From Paraspadella gotoi (taxonomy: Eukaryota > Chaetognatha), in NCBI GenBank assembly GCA_051294375.1, contig CM119269.1, positions 11,328,883 to 11,392,882 of the forward strand: a stretch of DNA of 64,000 bases. Reading direction: 5' to 3'. The notes beneath the pieces are model-generated. The model was not told the DNA's origin and ran no database searches. It saw only the letters and a program-made list of their open reading frames with translations. A program made the translations under genes and the position numbers. Positions 12,293-23,675 of the stretch are shown here, one piece after another (position 1 is the first letter of the stretch; each line of letters begins with the position of its first letter).

Positions 12293-12849
12293 TTCCCTTT
12301 TTTTTTTCATACTCATTTTTCATCCTTCTGCGTTTCTTTCTGATTATGAGCGCGCATAAAAAGTAGGTTGGACGTCTGGCGGAAAAAGGTGAGGTACCTT
12401 AAGCGATTCGCTAGATCGCTTTGGCGGGAAAAGTCGGTTCGTAATAGGAAGGGTGGTATCCTTGCTTTATAATGTGCCCTGGGGTGGAGCTTTTTTACGA
12501 GCAGTTTCGAGTAATCTCTCTCTCTCTCTCTCTCACTCTCTCTCTCTCTTTCTTTCTCCTATAATTCTTTTGTTCTCTCTCTTTCTCTCCTTTTTGTTCC
12601 ACTGCCCTAAATTTGCGGTCTCTCTCAATGGTACCCATAAACTCCATATTTCAGCGCCACACAAATCGAATCTTAAGAATGATTAATTCGATAAACTGAG
12701 GATCGACGGGCATTAATTTTTACGATCACAATCATTTTTAGTTTTACACTTAATTTTTTCGTCAATTAATCACTTTTGTCGATGACATTATATTATATTT
12801 AAATTATGAAATTCGATTCTTTTCATTCTTTTAATCTCTTATAGCAAAC

Positions 12850-13050
12850 CTTTGGGCACATTCTCGTTGACCCTGGCCCGGATGTACTTCTCCGGGAAGA
12901 CGGGGGCGTTGTCGTTGGCGTCCTCCAAGAGGATCTCGATGCCCTGTTGCGCCGCGTAGTCGCCCAAATGCGCCTCCACCACAATCGAGTAGCGGTCGCG
13001 TCCGCGTGGGGGATCGCGATCTAATCCAGGCACGCCTACCGTCAGGGCGC
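12850..13050 (-). CDS. Cadherin-family gene, exon 5 (EC repeat with DANDNAPVF)
   Basis: This exon encodes the second half of a cadherin extracellular repeat and the start of the next one. Reading on the minus strand, a CCCTCAG acceptor ends at 13,051 and the exon gives 66 full codons. The motifs, in order, are GLDRDPP (LDRE-type calcium site), RDRYSIVVEA, GIEILLEDANDNAPVF (the DxNDNxPxF linker that closes a cadherin repeat), and VNENVPKG opening the next repeat. It starts in phase 1 and completes the Gly codon left open by exon 4. The inferred donor is AAAG/GTTTGC, a weak site; without splicing the frame stops two codons later. Cadherins are calcium-dependent adhesion receptors at the plasma membrane. 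The LNST...LDRDPP...SIVV pattern recalls from memory the first repeat of protocadherin-15/Cad99C proteins, but that is only a suggestion. Confidence 0.88.
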
Positions 13051-13080
13051 CTGAGGGAGGTGGATTTGATTTGATCAATT

Positions 13081-13330
13081 TCATTTCATTTCATTTTTAT
13101 CGAGCCTACCGCCGAAGCCGGTTCAGGCTCGATATTGATTCGGGTCAGCTTCTTTGTGACGTCGTCGTCGTCGTCGGCGTCGTCGTCGTCGGCGTCACGC
13201 TGTTTTTATATAAAAACTACTACGCTTTTATAGGTTAAATAAAAATTATTATGAATTATGATAAAGTTTTACAAAAGTGTGCGATCATAGTAAGTTAAAA
13301 ATTTAGATATGGCTTCTCATCTTGAAATAG
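13081..13330 (-). mobile_element. Family A fragment (minus orientation) ending in a palindromic hairpin
   Basis: The right end of the dispersed family A element in reverse. A hairpin (ATCGAGCCT at 13,099-13,107 pairs with AGGCTCGAT at 13,125-13,133) is followed by a (TCG)n block bounded by GTGACG/CGTCAC, the 'tttatataaaaac' box and the AT-rich body also found at 23,390-23,600, 27,140-27,330 and 63,000-63,170. Confidence 0.75.
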
Positions 13331-13370
13331 CTTTGATATTTTCTTATTATATTTGGATTTAAGTATTTTT

Positions 13371-14600
13371 ATCGAGACAGACCGGGCGAAGCCGGTCCTG
13401 TCTCTATAATAATTCGCTTTCGCTTCTTTGTGTCGTAGTCGTCGTCGTCGTCGTCGTCTTGACTTGACTTGAAAGGCATTCGTCGTCGTCGTCGTCTGCG
13501 TCACGCTTTTTTGCAATCATGGCTTTTAAAAGTATGATATCATAGGAAGTTGAAAATTTTATATGGCTCTAATCATTAAATCTTTAAAATTCCCATGTTC
13601 ATATCAATATTTCCTATTGTTTATGTTTTATTTACAAAACAAAACCTTTTAATTATATGTCTCTTTCCCTCTCTCTTCTTTTAAATTATATGTCGCTCTC
13701 TCTCTCTTCTCTTTTTCTCAGTCACTGCTCTTCTGATTTGTCTAAAAACGAGTTCTGGCTCTTCAGCGTCATGCAGCGTCGTCCAGCTTCTCTTTTTCTC
13801 TCTCTTCTCTCTCTCTCTCTCTCTTTTTTTTAACAAAAAAAATTGTATATATTATATATATATATATATTAGAACCCACCATATTGAAGACGACGCCGTC
13901 AGCAGTTTACTATCCGGTCCCTCTTTTTTTTCTTCTTATTCCGCTTTTCTTGTAAGAATCACCACGGCGCGAACCAGAGTCCTTCACATTGAGGAGTTCG
14001 CGCTACCTCGGGCGCCCATAGGTACTTTAACTTATTATTTGGACGAGTAAAAGGGTTGTTGAGCTTCTCTCTCTCTCTCTTAATAATATGTCATTCTCTC
14101 TCTCTCTCTCTCTCTCTCTTTTTCTCCGTCGCTGCTGCTTCTGATTCCAGCGGCTGTCAGGCTTTCTCTCTATCTCTCTTTTAATTATATGTCGCTCTCT
14201 CTTTCTCTCTTTTTTTCTTCTGAATAGGGGTAGCCCCCTCTCAATCGGGTGAGTCAAAATTTAGTATAAGGAACATGCTCAAACGAAAAATTATTTGCAT
14301 TTTAAGTATACTTTCAATGTACAAAAAATTTCTTATATGGCTCTATACCCAAATATTTATTTTTTAATATTTATTTATAGAAAGGAAAAGAGCTTGGCCC
14401 TACTCAGATTTGTCAAAAAACGAGTTCAGCTCTGCAAGCAGCGTCCAGCGGCTGTCCAGATTCTCTTTATCTCTCTTTCTCTCTCTCTCATCTCTCTCTC
14501 CCTCTCTTTCTTTCTCTCTCTCTCTGATTATTTTCTTCTGAATAGGGTAGCCCCTCTCAAATAGGTGAGTCAAAAATTTAGTATGAGAACATGAATCTCG
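13371..14600 (+). repeat. Direct duplication, copy 1 (second copy at 27,714-28,890)
   Basis: The segment starts with hairpin GAGACAG..CCGG-GCGAAG-CCGG..CTGTCTC and continues through (TCG)n, CTTGACTTGACTTG, CT-rich blocks and two tandem sub-units beginning 'tctgaatagg(g)gtagcccctctcaa'. Copy 2 follows the same order throughout, with many one- or two-base indels. The copy is interrupted by the N gap just downstream. Confidence 0.85.
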
Positions 14601-14610
14601 TCTCTTTTTT

Positions 14611-14635
14611 NNNNNNNNNNNNNNNNNNNNNNNNN
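14611..14635. other. Assembly gap, 25 N
   Basis: Exactly 25 N between repeat sequences. It falls inside a duplicated element whose other copy continues without a break, so the gap was probably caused by that repeat. Confidence 1.
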
Positions 14636-14724
14636 AGAGAGACGAGAACAGTGAGCAGAGAGACAACAGAACATTAAAGATAGAATAAAGGATATTGTTT
14701 GTGTCGTTGATAAAATGTACGAAA

Positions 14725-15290
14725 GCATATTTAAGTAACTGTCCTATCCAAACCCAATTTTAGGATCGTTGATGATAAGTTGAATATTAATTTAAAATTA
14801 TTATTACATATTAAAATTAATTAATTAATTAATTAACTTAATCGATTAATTAATTAATTATTAATTAGTCGTAGGCAAGATTCCCCGACATTGTTTGGTC
14901 ATCAACCTTCGGTTAAAAGAATGCCTAACTTAACGAGTTTTGGGAAGAAGATATTTTTTAAAGAATGTAATTAAGTAATTTAGGTGAATATGCCTTAAAA
15001 AATTCAATGGGTTCTGATACAGTTCTTATCAAATATCTAGCGCAGAGGCATAAGCTTAATTTAAGACTTCTCCCACCTTTCTACGGAATTTTTGTTATTG
15101 AAGTTATAAGTGAATAATGCATAATTATAAAACAAGTTTTGAGCAACAATGTCGGATCCTGCCTACGATTAATTAATTAATTGAATTAATTTAATGCCGA
15201 TTAATTATTAATTAATTAATATGTAATATTAATTTTATTTCATATTCAGAACTTATCATCATCGATGTCCTAAAATTGGGTTTAGGACAG
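14725..15290. mobile_element. Palindromic MITE-like element with about 170-bp inverted arms
   Basis: The left arm (about 14,735-14,905) begins ACTGTCCTA and runs through 'aacccaattttaggat', GATGATAAGTT, an AATT-rich core and CGTAGGCA..GACATTGTT. The right arm (about 15,128-15,290) carries the same blocks in reverse order and complement. A spacer of about 215 bp separates them and has no coding frame. Other left-arm copies occur at 22,190-22,360 and partially at 23,810-23,855, so it is a dispersed family. A non-autonomous DNA transposon is the likeliest class. Confidence 0.65.
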
Positions 15291-15369
15291 TAATAAATAT
15301 GTTTTGTTTAATTTTTTATCAAAACAAACAAATATCTCTATTTTATTTTATGTCTCCTTCCTCTCTGCT

Positions 15370-16115
15370 CATCTCTACTCACGTCTATCTCCTCTCTCTC
15401 TCTCTCTCTCCTCGTCAATCTCAAGTCCTCTTCTCTTTTTCTTTCTGATTGCGACGATGCTTAATGCTTTTCAAGATTTTTTTTAACTTAGCATCATTTT
15501 TTCAGCATTAGATTAATTAATTAATGTCATCGTGATTAATTAAAACATTTATTAGGTAGATCATTAATAATTAAAGATTCAAGTAAATGTGACTCTATGT
15601 TTTTTTCCTATTAAACTCATTTCCCCTGGCACAATTCCGTCATACTTTTGTCATTTGTTGATATATTATAAATATTTAAAAGCTTCAGTGAACAACCCAA
15701 TAACTAATTCAAAAAGTTACATTGAAAATCGATTTAGCTAGCAAGGAAAAAATAAATTTTAAAGAGAACTAGAAGTTATAAAAAAGTGTTTCAATTTTGG
15801 CCCGCCAGCTTACTAGATATATTGCATGTGATTAAACAATGTTATCGGAATAATAATTTATCATTTATGTATTTTGTAGTATTTAATTATTTTTATTCAG
15901 TGAGTAAATAACATTTATATTCACTAATTTTTATTTCGGGACTTCTCTCTCTCTTTCTATCTTTCTCTCTCTCTCTCTCTCCTCCTCTCTCTCTCTCTCT
16001 CCTCTCTTCTCTCTCTCATCCGTCTCTCTTCTCTCTCTTTCAATTGCATCACGATCCTTATGCTTCTTTTCTGCTCTCTCATCTCTCTCTCTCTCTCTTT
16101 GCAATTGCGACGATC
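15370..16115. repeat. CT-rich microsatellite blocks
   Basis: Interrupted (CT)n at 15,390-15,412, 15,945-16,040 and 16,078-16,100 in AT-rich DNA. Confidence 0.8.
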
Positions 16116-16924
16116 CTTATGCTAATTTTCTGTACTTGTATCATTTCTCAAGTAAATGTGACTATGTTTTTTTTTTCATTTAAACTCATTTCCACTGGCA
16201 CCAATTCCCGTCAAAACTTTATATCTAGCCCTTTTCACACAGCTTTCCTACCCGCTCACAAAATTTTCATCTCCAATCTATTATGGGTTAAAATCAAGTA
16301 AAAAGATCAAGTAAATGTGACTCTATTTTGTTTCATTTAAACTCATTTCCACTTGTTACGTTTCCACCGAAACTTTTATCATCAAGCATCGAGTACACAT
16401 TTTTCTACCCACACCAAAAAATTTAACTCAATCTATCCATCCAATTATGATTAATTAGTACTTATTGGTAAAAATAATTAAAAATATTTTCAGTAAACTG
16501 CGAACTTATTTCCTCTTAGAACTCACACGATTCGTCGAAACATTATATCCAGCTTTTATACAGACTTCTACCCACACACAAAATTCTTCTCCGAAACTCC
16601 AACCAGCCAATCAAAGCTTATTGCGAGCTTTTTGCTAAGGTGGGACGGGATGCACGGATGATTGACTGGATTAATTACATTATTGATTAATCTAATTACA
16701 CTAATTGAATATTAAGCTGATTTAATTTATTTGATTTATTAATACATCCTGCATATCATTAATATAAAAAGGAAAAAGAAGTCATAATCAATTAGTGAAA
16801 CAGTTTTTTGTTTTTTTCCATTTTAAACTCATTTCCACTCAAAAGATTCCATCGAAACTTGGTTTCCTGTTTCCAATCACACACTTTACTACCACATACA
16901 AAATTCCAGGTCAATCGATAATAA

Positions 16925-17375
16925 GTTGGTAATAAGCTAACTTGTTCAACTTGCATAATTTAGATCAACTTGCATAATTTTGCGTCAACTGACTTATTTG
17001 TTTAACTTAAAAAAAAACCATTTACAAACATTTTGGTCATCTACTGACATAATCTTGGGTCAACTACCATAATTTGATCAATTAGCATAATTTGGTCTCA
17101 CACCGGCTAATCTTGGTCAACTGGCATAATGTTTATCACACTGGCCTAATTTGTCAACAGCATTAATTTGCTCGTCAACTTGCAATTTGTTCAACTTCGC
17201 GCATGATTTGACGTCAACAGGCCATAATTATTGGGTTCAACAGGCATATTGCTCAATCTTGCGACTTTTGATCAAACGTTGCCAGAATTTGGTCAACTGG
17301 CATAATTTGCGTCAACTTAAGAACTTTGCTCAACTGCATATTTTGTGTCCTTATTGCAAGTAATTTGGTCCAGTC
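16925..17375. repeat. Minisatellite, about 18-20-bp unit around CAACTTGCATAATTTGGT
   Basis: Imperfect tandem copies with variants CAACTGGCATAATTT and similar. This is the reverse complement of the minisatellite at 24,905-25,290. Base-level noise is high. Confidence 0.7.
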
Positions 17376-18214
17376 AATCAATCAATCAATCAATCACATC
17401 AATCAATAAAATCAATCATTCAGAGATGAGATAGAGAGAGAGAGAAACTTTAAAAAAATCAAATAAATGTGTCTTGTTGGTTTTCTAATTTTGAACTCTT
17501 TTCACCCTACGGATTCCATCAAAAAATTTATTATCAGCTTTATCACATACTTTAAAAAATATGGACTTTTTTTTCCTTTTTCTACTCGATTCCACTCGAC
17601 GATTTCCATCGAAATTTTATATCCAGCTCAATCACACACTTCCCCTTCCCGATCATACTAAATTTCAAGTTAATTGCCTTATCCACTTCATAAGCAATTG
17701 GCTTCAAATAGTGAAATATATTTTTTTTTGTTTTTCCATTTAAACCAACTTTCCACTCACATCGATTCCCTCGAACTTTCATATCCATCTCAATCACACA
17801 GTTCCTACCAAACACACAAATTCCATTTCGATTTATCTATCCAATTTTTTAATAAACATAATAATTATGGAGTAAATTTAAGTAAAAACTACTTTCAAGT
17901 AAATATGACGTTTTTTTTCCTTGTTTACTCATTTCAAAACTCGCACGATTCCATCGAAACTTTATACTCTAGCTCAATCACACACCTTCCGCCTACCATC
18001 ATACTATAATTTCAAAGTCAATGCTCCTATCACTCATAAGCAAGTTGGCGTTCAATAGCTGACAAATATATTTTGTTTTTTCGCCATTTAAACCAATTTC
18101 CACTCGCACGATTCCCTCGAAACTTCATATCCATTCTCCATCAACAGTTTCCTACCAACACACAAAACTTTCATACCAATCCATCCCATACAATCCACGA
18201 TAATTCGGAGTTTT

Positions 18215-18370
18215 GCTAAGGTGGGACGGACGGACTGACGGGACGGAACGGACGGACGGACGGCGGCACGGACGGACGGACGGACGGACGACGGAGGACG
18301 GGACGGACGGAACGGACGGACGATCCTCGGCCACGGACGGACGACGGACGGACAGACAGACGGACGGTAC
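18215..18370. repeat. (CGGA)n tetranucleotide array in the left arm
   Basis: CGGA/CGGACGGACGG units with indels. The inverse (CCGT/CTGT)n array is at 19,588-19,690. Both are bounded on their outer side by a GGTGGGA or TCCCACC-like motif. Confidence 0.85.
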
Positions 18371-18659
18371 GGACATCTTTTTGCATAATTTATCATAATT
18401 CGATGTTCTGACATGATATAAGTGTGTGCCCGACAATATTTTGAGGGGGCGGACCGTACGCGACGACAAACGTGAGTTTATAGAGTCGGGATCTGCTATA
18501 AGCAGATCGACTAAAACCTGCTTTATGAATTTTTACTGACTTACCACATTTAAGTGTCTCATGATATACTTTAAGATTTCATAGGTCTTTAGAGATGGCA
18601 CTTTTTGTTTCTTCACATCTCTCTGCCCTACCGTGGCATGTTAAAAAATCTTAGAAAGC

Positions 18660-18900
18660 AATAGGTGATGAGCCTGCTTTTGATGATAACCAAATATGAT
18701 GCGGATGATCAACAAATATTGATGCGATGATAACCAAAGGCATTGATGCGATTGTATAACCAAATGATGGATTGCGGATATACCTTCATTGATGCGATGG
18801 ATAATCATTATTGATGCGATGGATAGTCATTCATTGATTGCTATGATAGTATCATTGATGCGATGTTACTGTCATTCATTGACGCTGATGAGTTAGATTA
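18660..18900. repeat. Minisatellite, 21-22-bp unit around TGATGCGATGATAACCA
   Basis: Tandem units alternate between endings AACCAAATAT and AGTCATTCAT. The same block occurs at 21,050-21,170 and 59,934-60,150 in this orientation, and at 29,390-29,610 and 35,100-35,240 in reverse. It is part of the composite family A repeat. Confidence 0.75.
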
Positions 18901-20609
18901 GAGAGAGAGAAAAAGAGAAGAGAAGACTAGAGAGAGAGAGAGATGAGAGAGAGAGAAGTTTGATGAGAGAGACAATATAGAGAGAATAATAAAATAATAA
19001 TAAAAGTTTTTAGAAGGAAAAATAAAAATCCCACGAAAATCTTGGAATAAATTTGGGATTTCTGTATAGAAAAATAGTGGCTGATAAAAATAAAATTATT
19101 TTATTAGGTGAGATTAAGCATCAAAAGACATTACTTTCTATTTTTTTTCAATAGAAATAAGACTTGAAGTCTTGTGTATCATCTAGTTCAAAATGAGGTT
19201 AAAAACCTTTTTATTTTTGCATATTATTGGAAAATGAATGAGATTGATACTTGTATTTTATGAAATGAAAACTCGTCGCTATAAAGACCTAACTGATTTC
19301 AATAAGAACGGTCAAAAATATTTTACATCTCTATTAACAAATATATAGTTGACAATAATCAGGTGAACGATTGATATTTTTGACTTCCACAAATATTTTT
19401 TTTACTTATTCCTTCATCTTAAAAAATATTAATCTTGAATGAAATTTTTAGATTGTTATATTTGTACTATCCCGACTCTTATAACTCACTTTGCTCGCGG
19501 TCCTCGGTCCCACCTCAATATTGTCTGGGCACACACTCTATATCAATGTCAGAACATCGATTATGTTAATTATTGCAAAAAAGATTGATGTCCGTCCGTC
19601 CGTCTGTCTGTGCTGTCTTGTCTGTCTGTCTGTCTAGTCTGTCGTCCGTCCGTTCCATTCGTCTGTCCGTCGCTCCGTGCTCGTCCGTACCCACCTTGGC
19701 AAAAACACCAATTACTCAGTATATTGATGGATGGATTTAAATTAATTTTGGTGTGAGGTAGGTAGTGTGTGATTGGAGCTGGATATGAGTTTCGATGGGA
19801 ATCTCTCCCGAGTGGAAATGAGTTTAAACTGTGGAAAAAACAAAAATAAAAATATTTCTTATATTTTAACACAATTGACTCATGGTGGATGGGCTTATTG
19901 ACCTGGAATTTTTTTCATCGTGGTAGGATATGGTGTGTGATGTAACAGATCAAGTTCGATGAATAGCTCTCTGAGTAAAAATGAGTTTAAATGGAAAAAA
20001 ACAAAAACACCTTTTTACTATTGATTATGTTCGCTTTTTCTTTTTATATTAATGTATTATTAGTATTCGTTTATTAATATTCTCTCAAATAATTAATCAA
20101 TTAATTAATCAATTAGTGAATAAATTATCAATATTAATTATTAGTCCATAAATCGTCCATCCGTCCCATCTAGCAAAAAGCTCCAATAACTCGTGATGGC
20201 TGTTGGATTGGAATTAAATTCTTGACTGTGTGAGTAGGAAAGGTGTATAAGCTGGATATAAAGTTTCGATGGAATCGTAGTTGAGTGGAAATTAGTTTAA
20301 ATTTAAAAAAACATGAGTCGAATTTTACGTAAAATCCTTTTTACTTATTTTAACAATAATACTCTAATTAATCAATAATTGGATGGTAGATTGAGTTGAA
20401 ATTTTGTGTGTGCGGTAGGGAAAATGATCTCTCTCATATAAAGTTTCATTGCGAAACGTACCATGGAAAACTGGTTTAAATGAAATAAGATTATGAGCTC
20501 ATTTACTTGAATCTTCTTATTTCATTTACCAATGATAGATTGAAATGAAATTTTGGAGCGCTAGTAGGAAGTGAGTGAAGAAGCTAGATATACAAAGTTT
20601 TGCGGTATG

Positions 20610-21970
20610 CAAGTTGAAAAATGATGCAAGTTGAAAAAATGATGCAAGTTAAAATCTTCATAAAACACATAAGGATCGTCGCTATTGCATAAAAAGAGAG
20701 AGGAGAAAGAGAGTAGCGTAGAGAGACGAGACGAGAGTTTGATGTGAGGAAAGAGAGAGATGTCGAGGATGAGAGAGAGAGAAGAGCAGAGTGAGGAGAG
20801 AGCAGAGGAGAGAAGGACAGTCATAAAATAAAAAAAAATTCTTCAAAAGACTCAGATCGCAGCCAGAGCACCACCTATCAAAGAAAATGTAATGAACCTC
20901 CGGGGGAAAAAAAACGACATGAATCAACCTGCGATAACGAATTCATTTTTGAAAATGTCAATAGTACATTGATTGAAGGTAATTACTAATTTGTTTGATG
21001 CTGAATAGTAAACTCTACTTATTGTAATAGGATTTGATTATTGATTCGTATGACTAAATCTTATTGATGCGCTGATGTCATTCATGGCCTGTGATGATAG
21101 TCTTTTCACTGATGCGATTGATTGTCATTTCATTATGCGATGATAGTCAATTAAACAACAAATGCGTGTATGAGTGAAAGACGAGGAGAGAGAGGAGAGA
21201 GATAGACGAGAGAGAGAGAGGAGGAAAGGACAGAGAATAAATCCACGAAAATCCTCGGATGAACAATAGGATATTGTGTATTGGTAAATAAAGGCGCGGA
21301 ATAACTGTAATAATATAAAAAGAGGTTTAGAAGGAAAAAATAATTCAGAAAATTTTTTCAAAAAACAAACGATCAACGGCAAGAGATCGGACAGCATGAG
21401 GGTACAGGACACTACCACAGAGAGGAAAAAGAGAGAGAGAGACAGCCGCTGCAGAGAAAAAGAGTAGAGAGAAAGCATGCGCACTATGAATAATAATTAA
21501 AAGAGAGAGAGATACGAGAGAAGCTCTACAGCCCCGTATACTCCACTTTTAACCGAATCAGCGTCCGGATCCGTACCGTGAGCTCGTTCTCTACCCTAAG
21601 GACCCGGAGTTTCGCCGCACCCTGCTTCGCCCGGCAATCTTTTTTCAACTATTAGTGAGCCCACATGGAATCTAAAATTTTTTTGTAAAAAAAAAAAAAA
21701 AAAAGAGAAGAGAGACCGAGAGAGAGAGAGAGAGAGAGAACAGAAGCTGGGACAGACGCTGCAGGCCGGAACTCGTTTTTATTACAAATACAGTGGAAGA
21801 CAGAAGCGATGCTAGTGAGTACGGAGAACAAAGACGACGAGAGAGAAGAGCGCCAATATTTAACAAGAAAGAGAGAGAGAGAGCACATATTATTAAAAAC
21901 GTTTTTGTTTTCGTAAATAAAAAACATAAACAAATACGAATTTATTTGAAAAATTGAGAATTTTTACTAA
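20610..21970. mobile_element. Fragments of the composite repeat family
   Basis: Contains 'gatgcaagttgaaaaa' units (20,610-20,660), GA-rich tracts, the 'tccacgaaaatcctcggatg' box and 'gtttagaaggaaaaaataa' box of family A (21,240-21,345), and CTGCAGAG-type ends. Open frames here are Ser-Leu artefacts. Confidence 0.6.
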
Positions 21971-22094
21971 GACTCTTGCTCTTAGAATGCCAATATATGA
22001 AATTTCAACTCCCTATGATATCACACTTTCAGAACCATCGATTGCCAAAAAAGCGCTGGCCAAACAATAGCGTAAACCTGAATCAAACATCTAT

Positions 22095-22120
22095 CCCAGG
22101 CGGGCTTTGCCCGCCCTGGG
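22095..22120. repeat. GC-rich hairpin CCCAGGCGGGC-TTT-GCCCGCCCTGGG
   Basis: A near-perfect stem of about 11 bp with one extra C in the 3' arm and a three-base loop. It stands alone in AT-rich DNA, just left of the MITE-like arm at 22,190. It resembles the family A hairpins in design but not in sequence. Confidence 0.7.
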
Positions 22121-22189
22121 CGCGTTCGATAATGGCAGTGGATATCTTTTGTTTCTGTACTGAAAATGTAAAACCAAAAACATTTTGAC

Positions 22190-22365
22190 ATAACTGTCCT
22201 TGACTCAATTTTTAAGGACATCGATGATGCACAAGAATGAATAAATTATATTATTATTAAAATTAATTGAATAAATTAATCTCATTCATTAATGATATTT
22301 CCATTAATTAATCTATTAATTAATTAATTATCGTAGGCCAGATCCGACATTGTAGTTGCTCTCAA
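22190..22365 (+). mobile_element. Left arm of the palindromic MITE-like family
   Basis: Shares ACTGTCCT, 'aatttttaaggacatcgatgatg', the AATTAATT core and CGTAGGCCAGATCCGACATTG with the arms at 14,735-14,905 and 15,128-15,290. No matching right arm follows directly. A shorter, related stretch is at 23,810-23,855. Confidence 0.65.
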
Positions 22366-22639
22366 TTACTTATGTTTTTCCATATATTATTGAAACATTA
22401 TTCCCATCCATTTAATACACATATAAGCATTCTTGTCTCTGCACTTTGACAGGCTTTGGTGGTTTAATCGGCCCTCCATCCACACTTGCAGATATAACAT
22501 AAAACAGGTTCTGCAAGCTTTTAATCAGCCTCTCTCACAGACTTGTTTATTCCACTCCCAGTGTGACCTGGCTTCCCTATCAATGAAGTGGTATAATATT
22601 TCAAAGAATGTTTCAATTGTATGAAAGATCGCGCAATTG

Positions 22640-23675
22640 CCGGCAAGTATACGCAGGTATCGACACTACCTGTACACAAGTGATGTACATGTGACATAGC
22701 CTGGCACTTTATATAGTTATTCTTCTCTTTTTTCTCAAATTGAATCACGAAAATCTGGATAGCTAAATTTTGGCGGATTTTTGTATTGAGAAAAAAAATA
22801 CGAATTGGTGCGATAAAAAGTTTTTAGAAGGAAAAAAACTAATATATTATTTTTCAAAAACACGAACGATAACGGCAAGAGATTCGTACAAGAGAGAGAC
22901 CAGACGCACACAGAGAGAGACGAGAGAGACTCGAGAGAGACTGAGAAAACCCTGAACTCGTTGTTAACGATTCAGAAAAGGCGCGCCTGAAAAAATATAG
23001 TATATAATTAAAAATAATCAAAAGAAAGGCAAAAATGTTTTACAATGGTTTACAATTAAAAATTTTCCAATTTGTCCAATCGCAGCTTGTGTAGAAAGCA
23101 TTTTATTTTTATTTGTATTAAAAAAAGTATATACGCTTCTCTATTAAAGAAGTTATTTTGATTTTAGTTATAGACTCTTAACAAAAATTTTGATTTTCAT
23201 CTTCAATATAACTCACCTCAATATGTAAATTAGATTAAAGCATTTCTATATTTCTAATTTGGGATATTATAATGCAGTACTATAATCTCATTTTGCAAAT
23301 CTCCAGTCAATTCATATGAAGTAGAAATTCAAACAAAAAATTCAAACAAAAATGTAAAATAAAATATCACAGCTATTTCAAGATGAGAAGCCATATCTAA
23401 ATTTTTAACGTTACTTGATGGGCCAGTTGGCAGGCACACTTTTATAATACTTCTTGTAATTCATAATAATTTTTATTTAAAAAAAAACGTAAGTCCAGCC
23501 AAAACTAAAAATCACCAAATCCTGTATATAAACAGCGCGAGTAGTTTTGTATATAAAAACAGCGTTGACGCCGACGACGACGACTGACTCGACGACGAAC
23601 TACGTCACAAAAGGTAGCAATTCCTAAAACAATTATAGAGCGGTGAACCGGCTTCGCCGTCACATGGCCTCGCTA
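22640..23675 (+). mobile_element. Family A element, near-complete copy
   Basis: Order of blocks: TGTACATGTGACAT, 'ttttttctcaaattgaatcacgaaaatc', GTTTTTAGAAGGAAAAAA, GA-rich tract, 'gaactcgtt..taacgattcagaaaaggc', paired 'aaattttccaatttgtccaa', TGCAATATGTAAATTAGATT and its partner 'aatctcattttgcaaatc', 'tttatataaaaac', a (GAC)n block, then the terminal hairpin (23,636-23,673) with CCGGCTTCGCCG. No transposase or reverse-transcriptase frame is present, so it is non-autonomous. Other copies: 26,400-27,390, 61,990-63,210, and reversed at 29,835-31,070. Confidence 0.75.

Larger units (their letters stand above)
16140..20610. mobile_element. Foldback-like element with long arms of about 110-200-bp tandem units
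   Basis: The left arm (about 16,140-18,490) repeats a unit containing 'caagtaaatgtgact', 'tttaaactcatttccactcg', 'cgattcc', 'cgaaactttatatccagctc' and 'cacacttcctacc'. The right arm (about 19,470-20,610) carries the same units in reverse complement. Nearest the centre, both arms have a (CGGA)n block, then a matched stretch: 18,383-18,450 is complementary to 19,515-19,575 around GATGTTCTGACAT. The central spacer (about 18,490-19,470) has no transposase-like frame. Long arms with internal tandem repeats are typical of Foldback or Galileo-type DNA transposons. Classification is inference. Confidence 0.6.

Noticed and set aside
12850-13050. Assigning the gene to protocadherin-15/Cad99C
   Set aside because: The LNST...LDRDPP...SIVV resemblance is from memory and covers one repeat only, which is not enough for a gene symbol.
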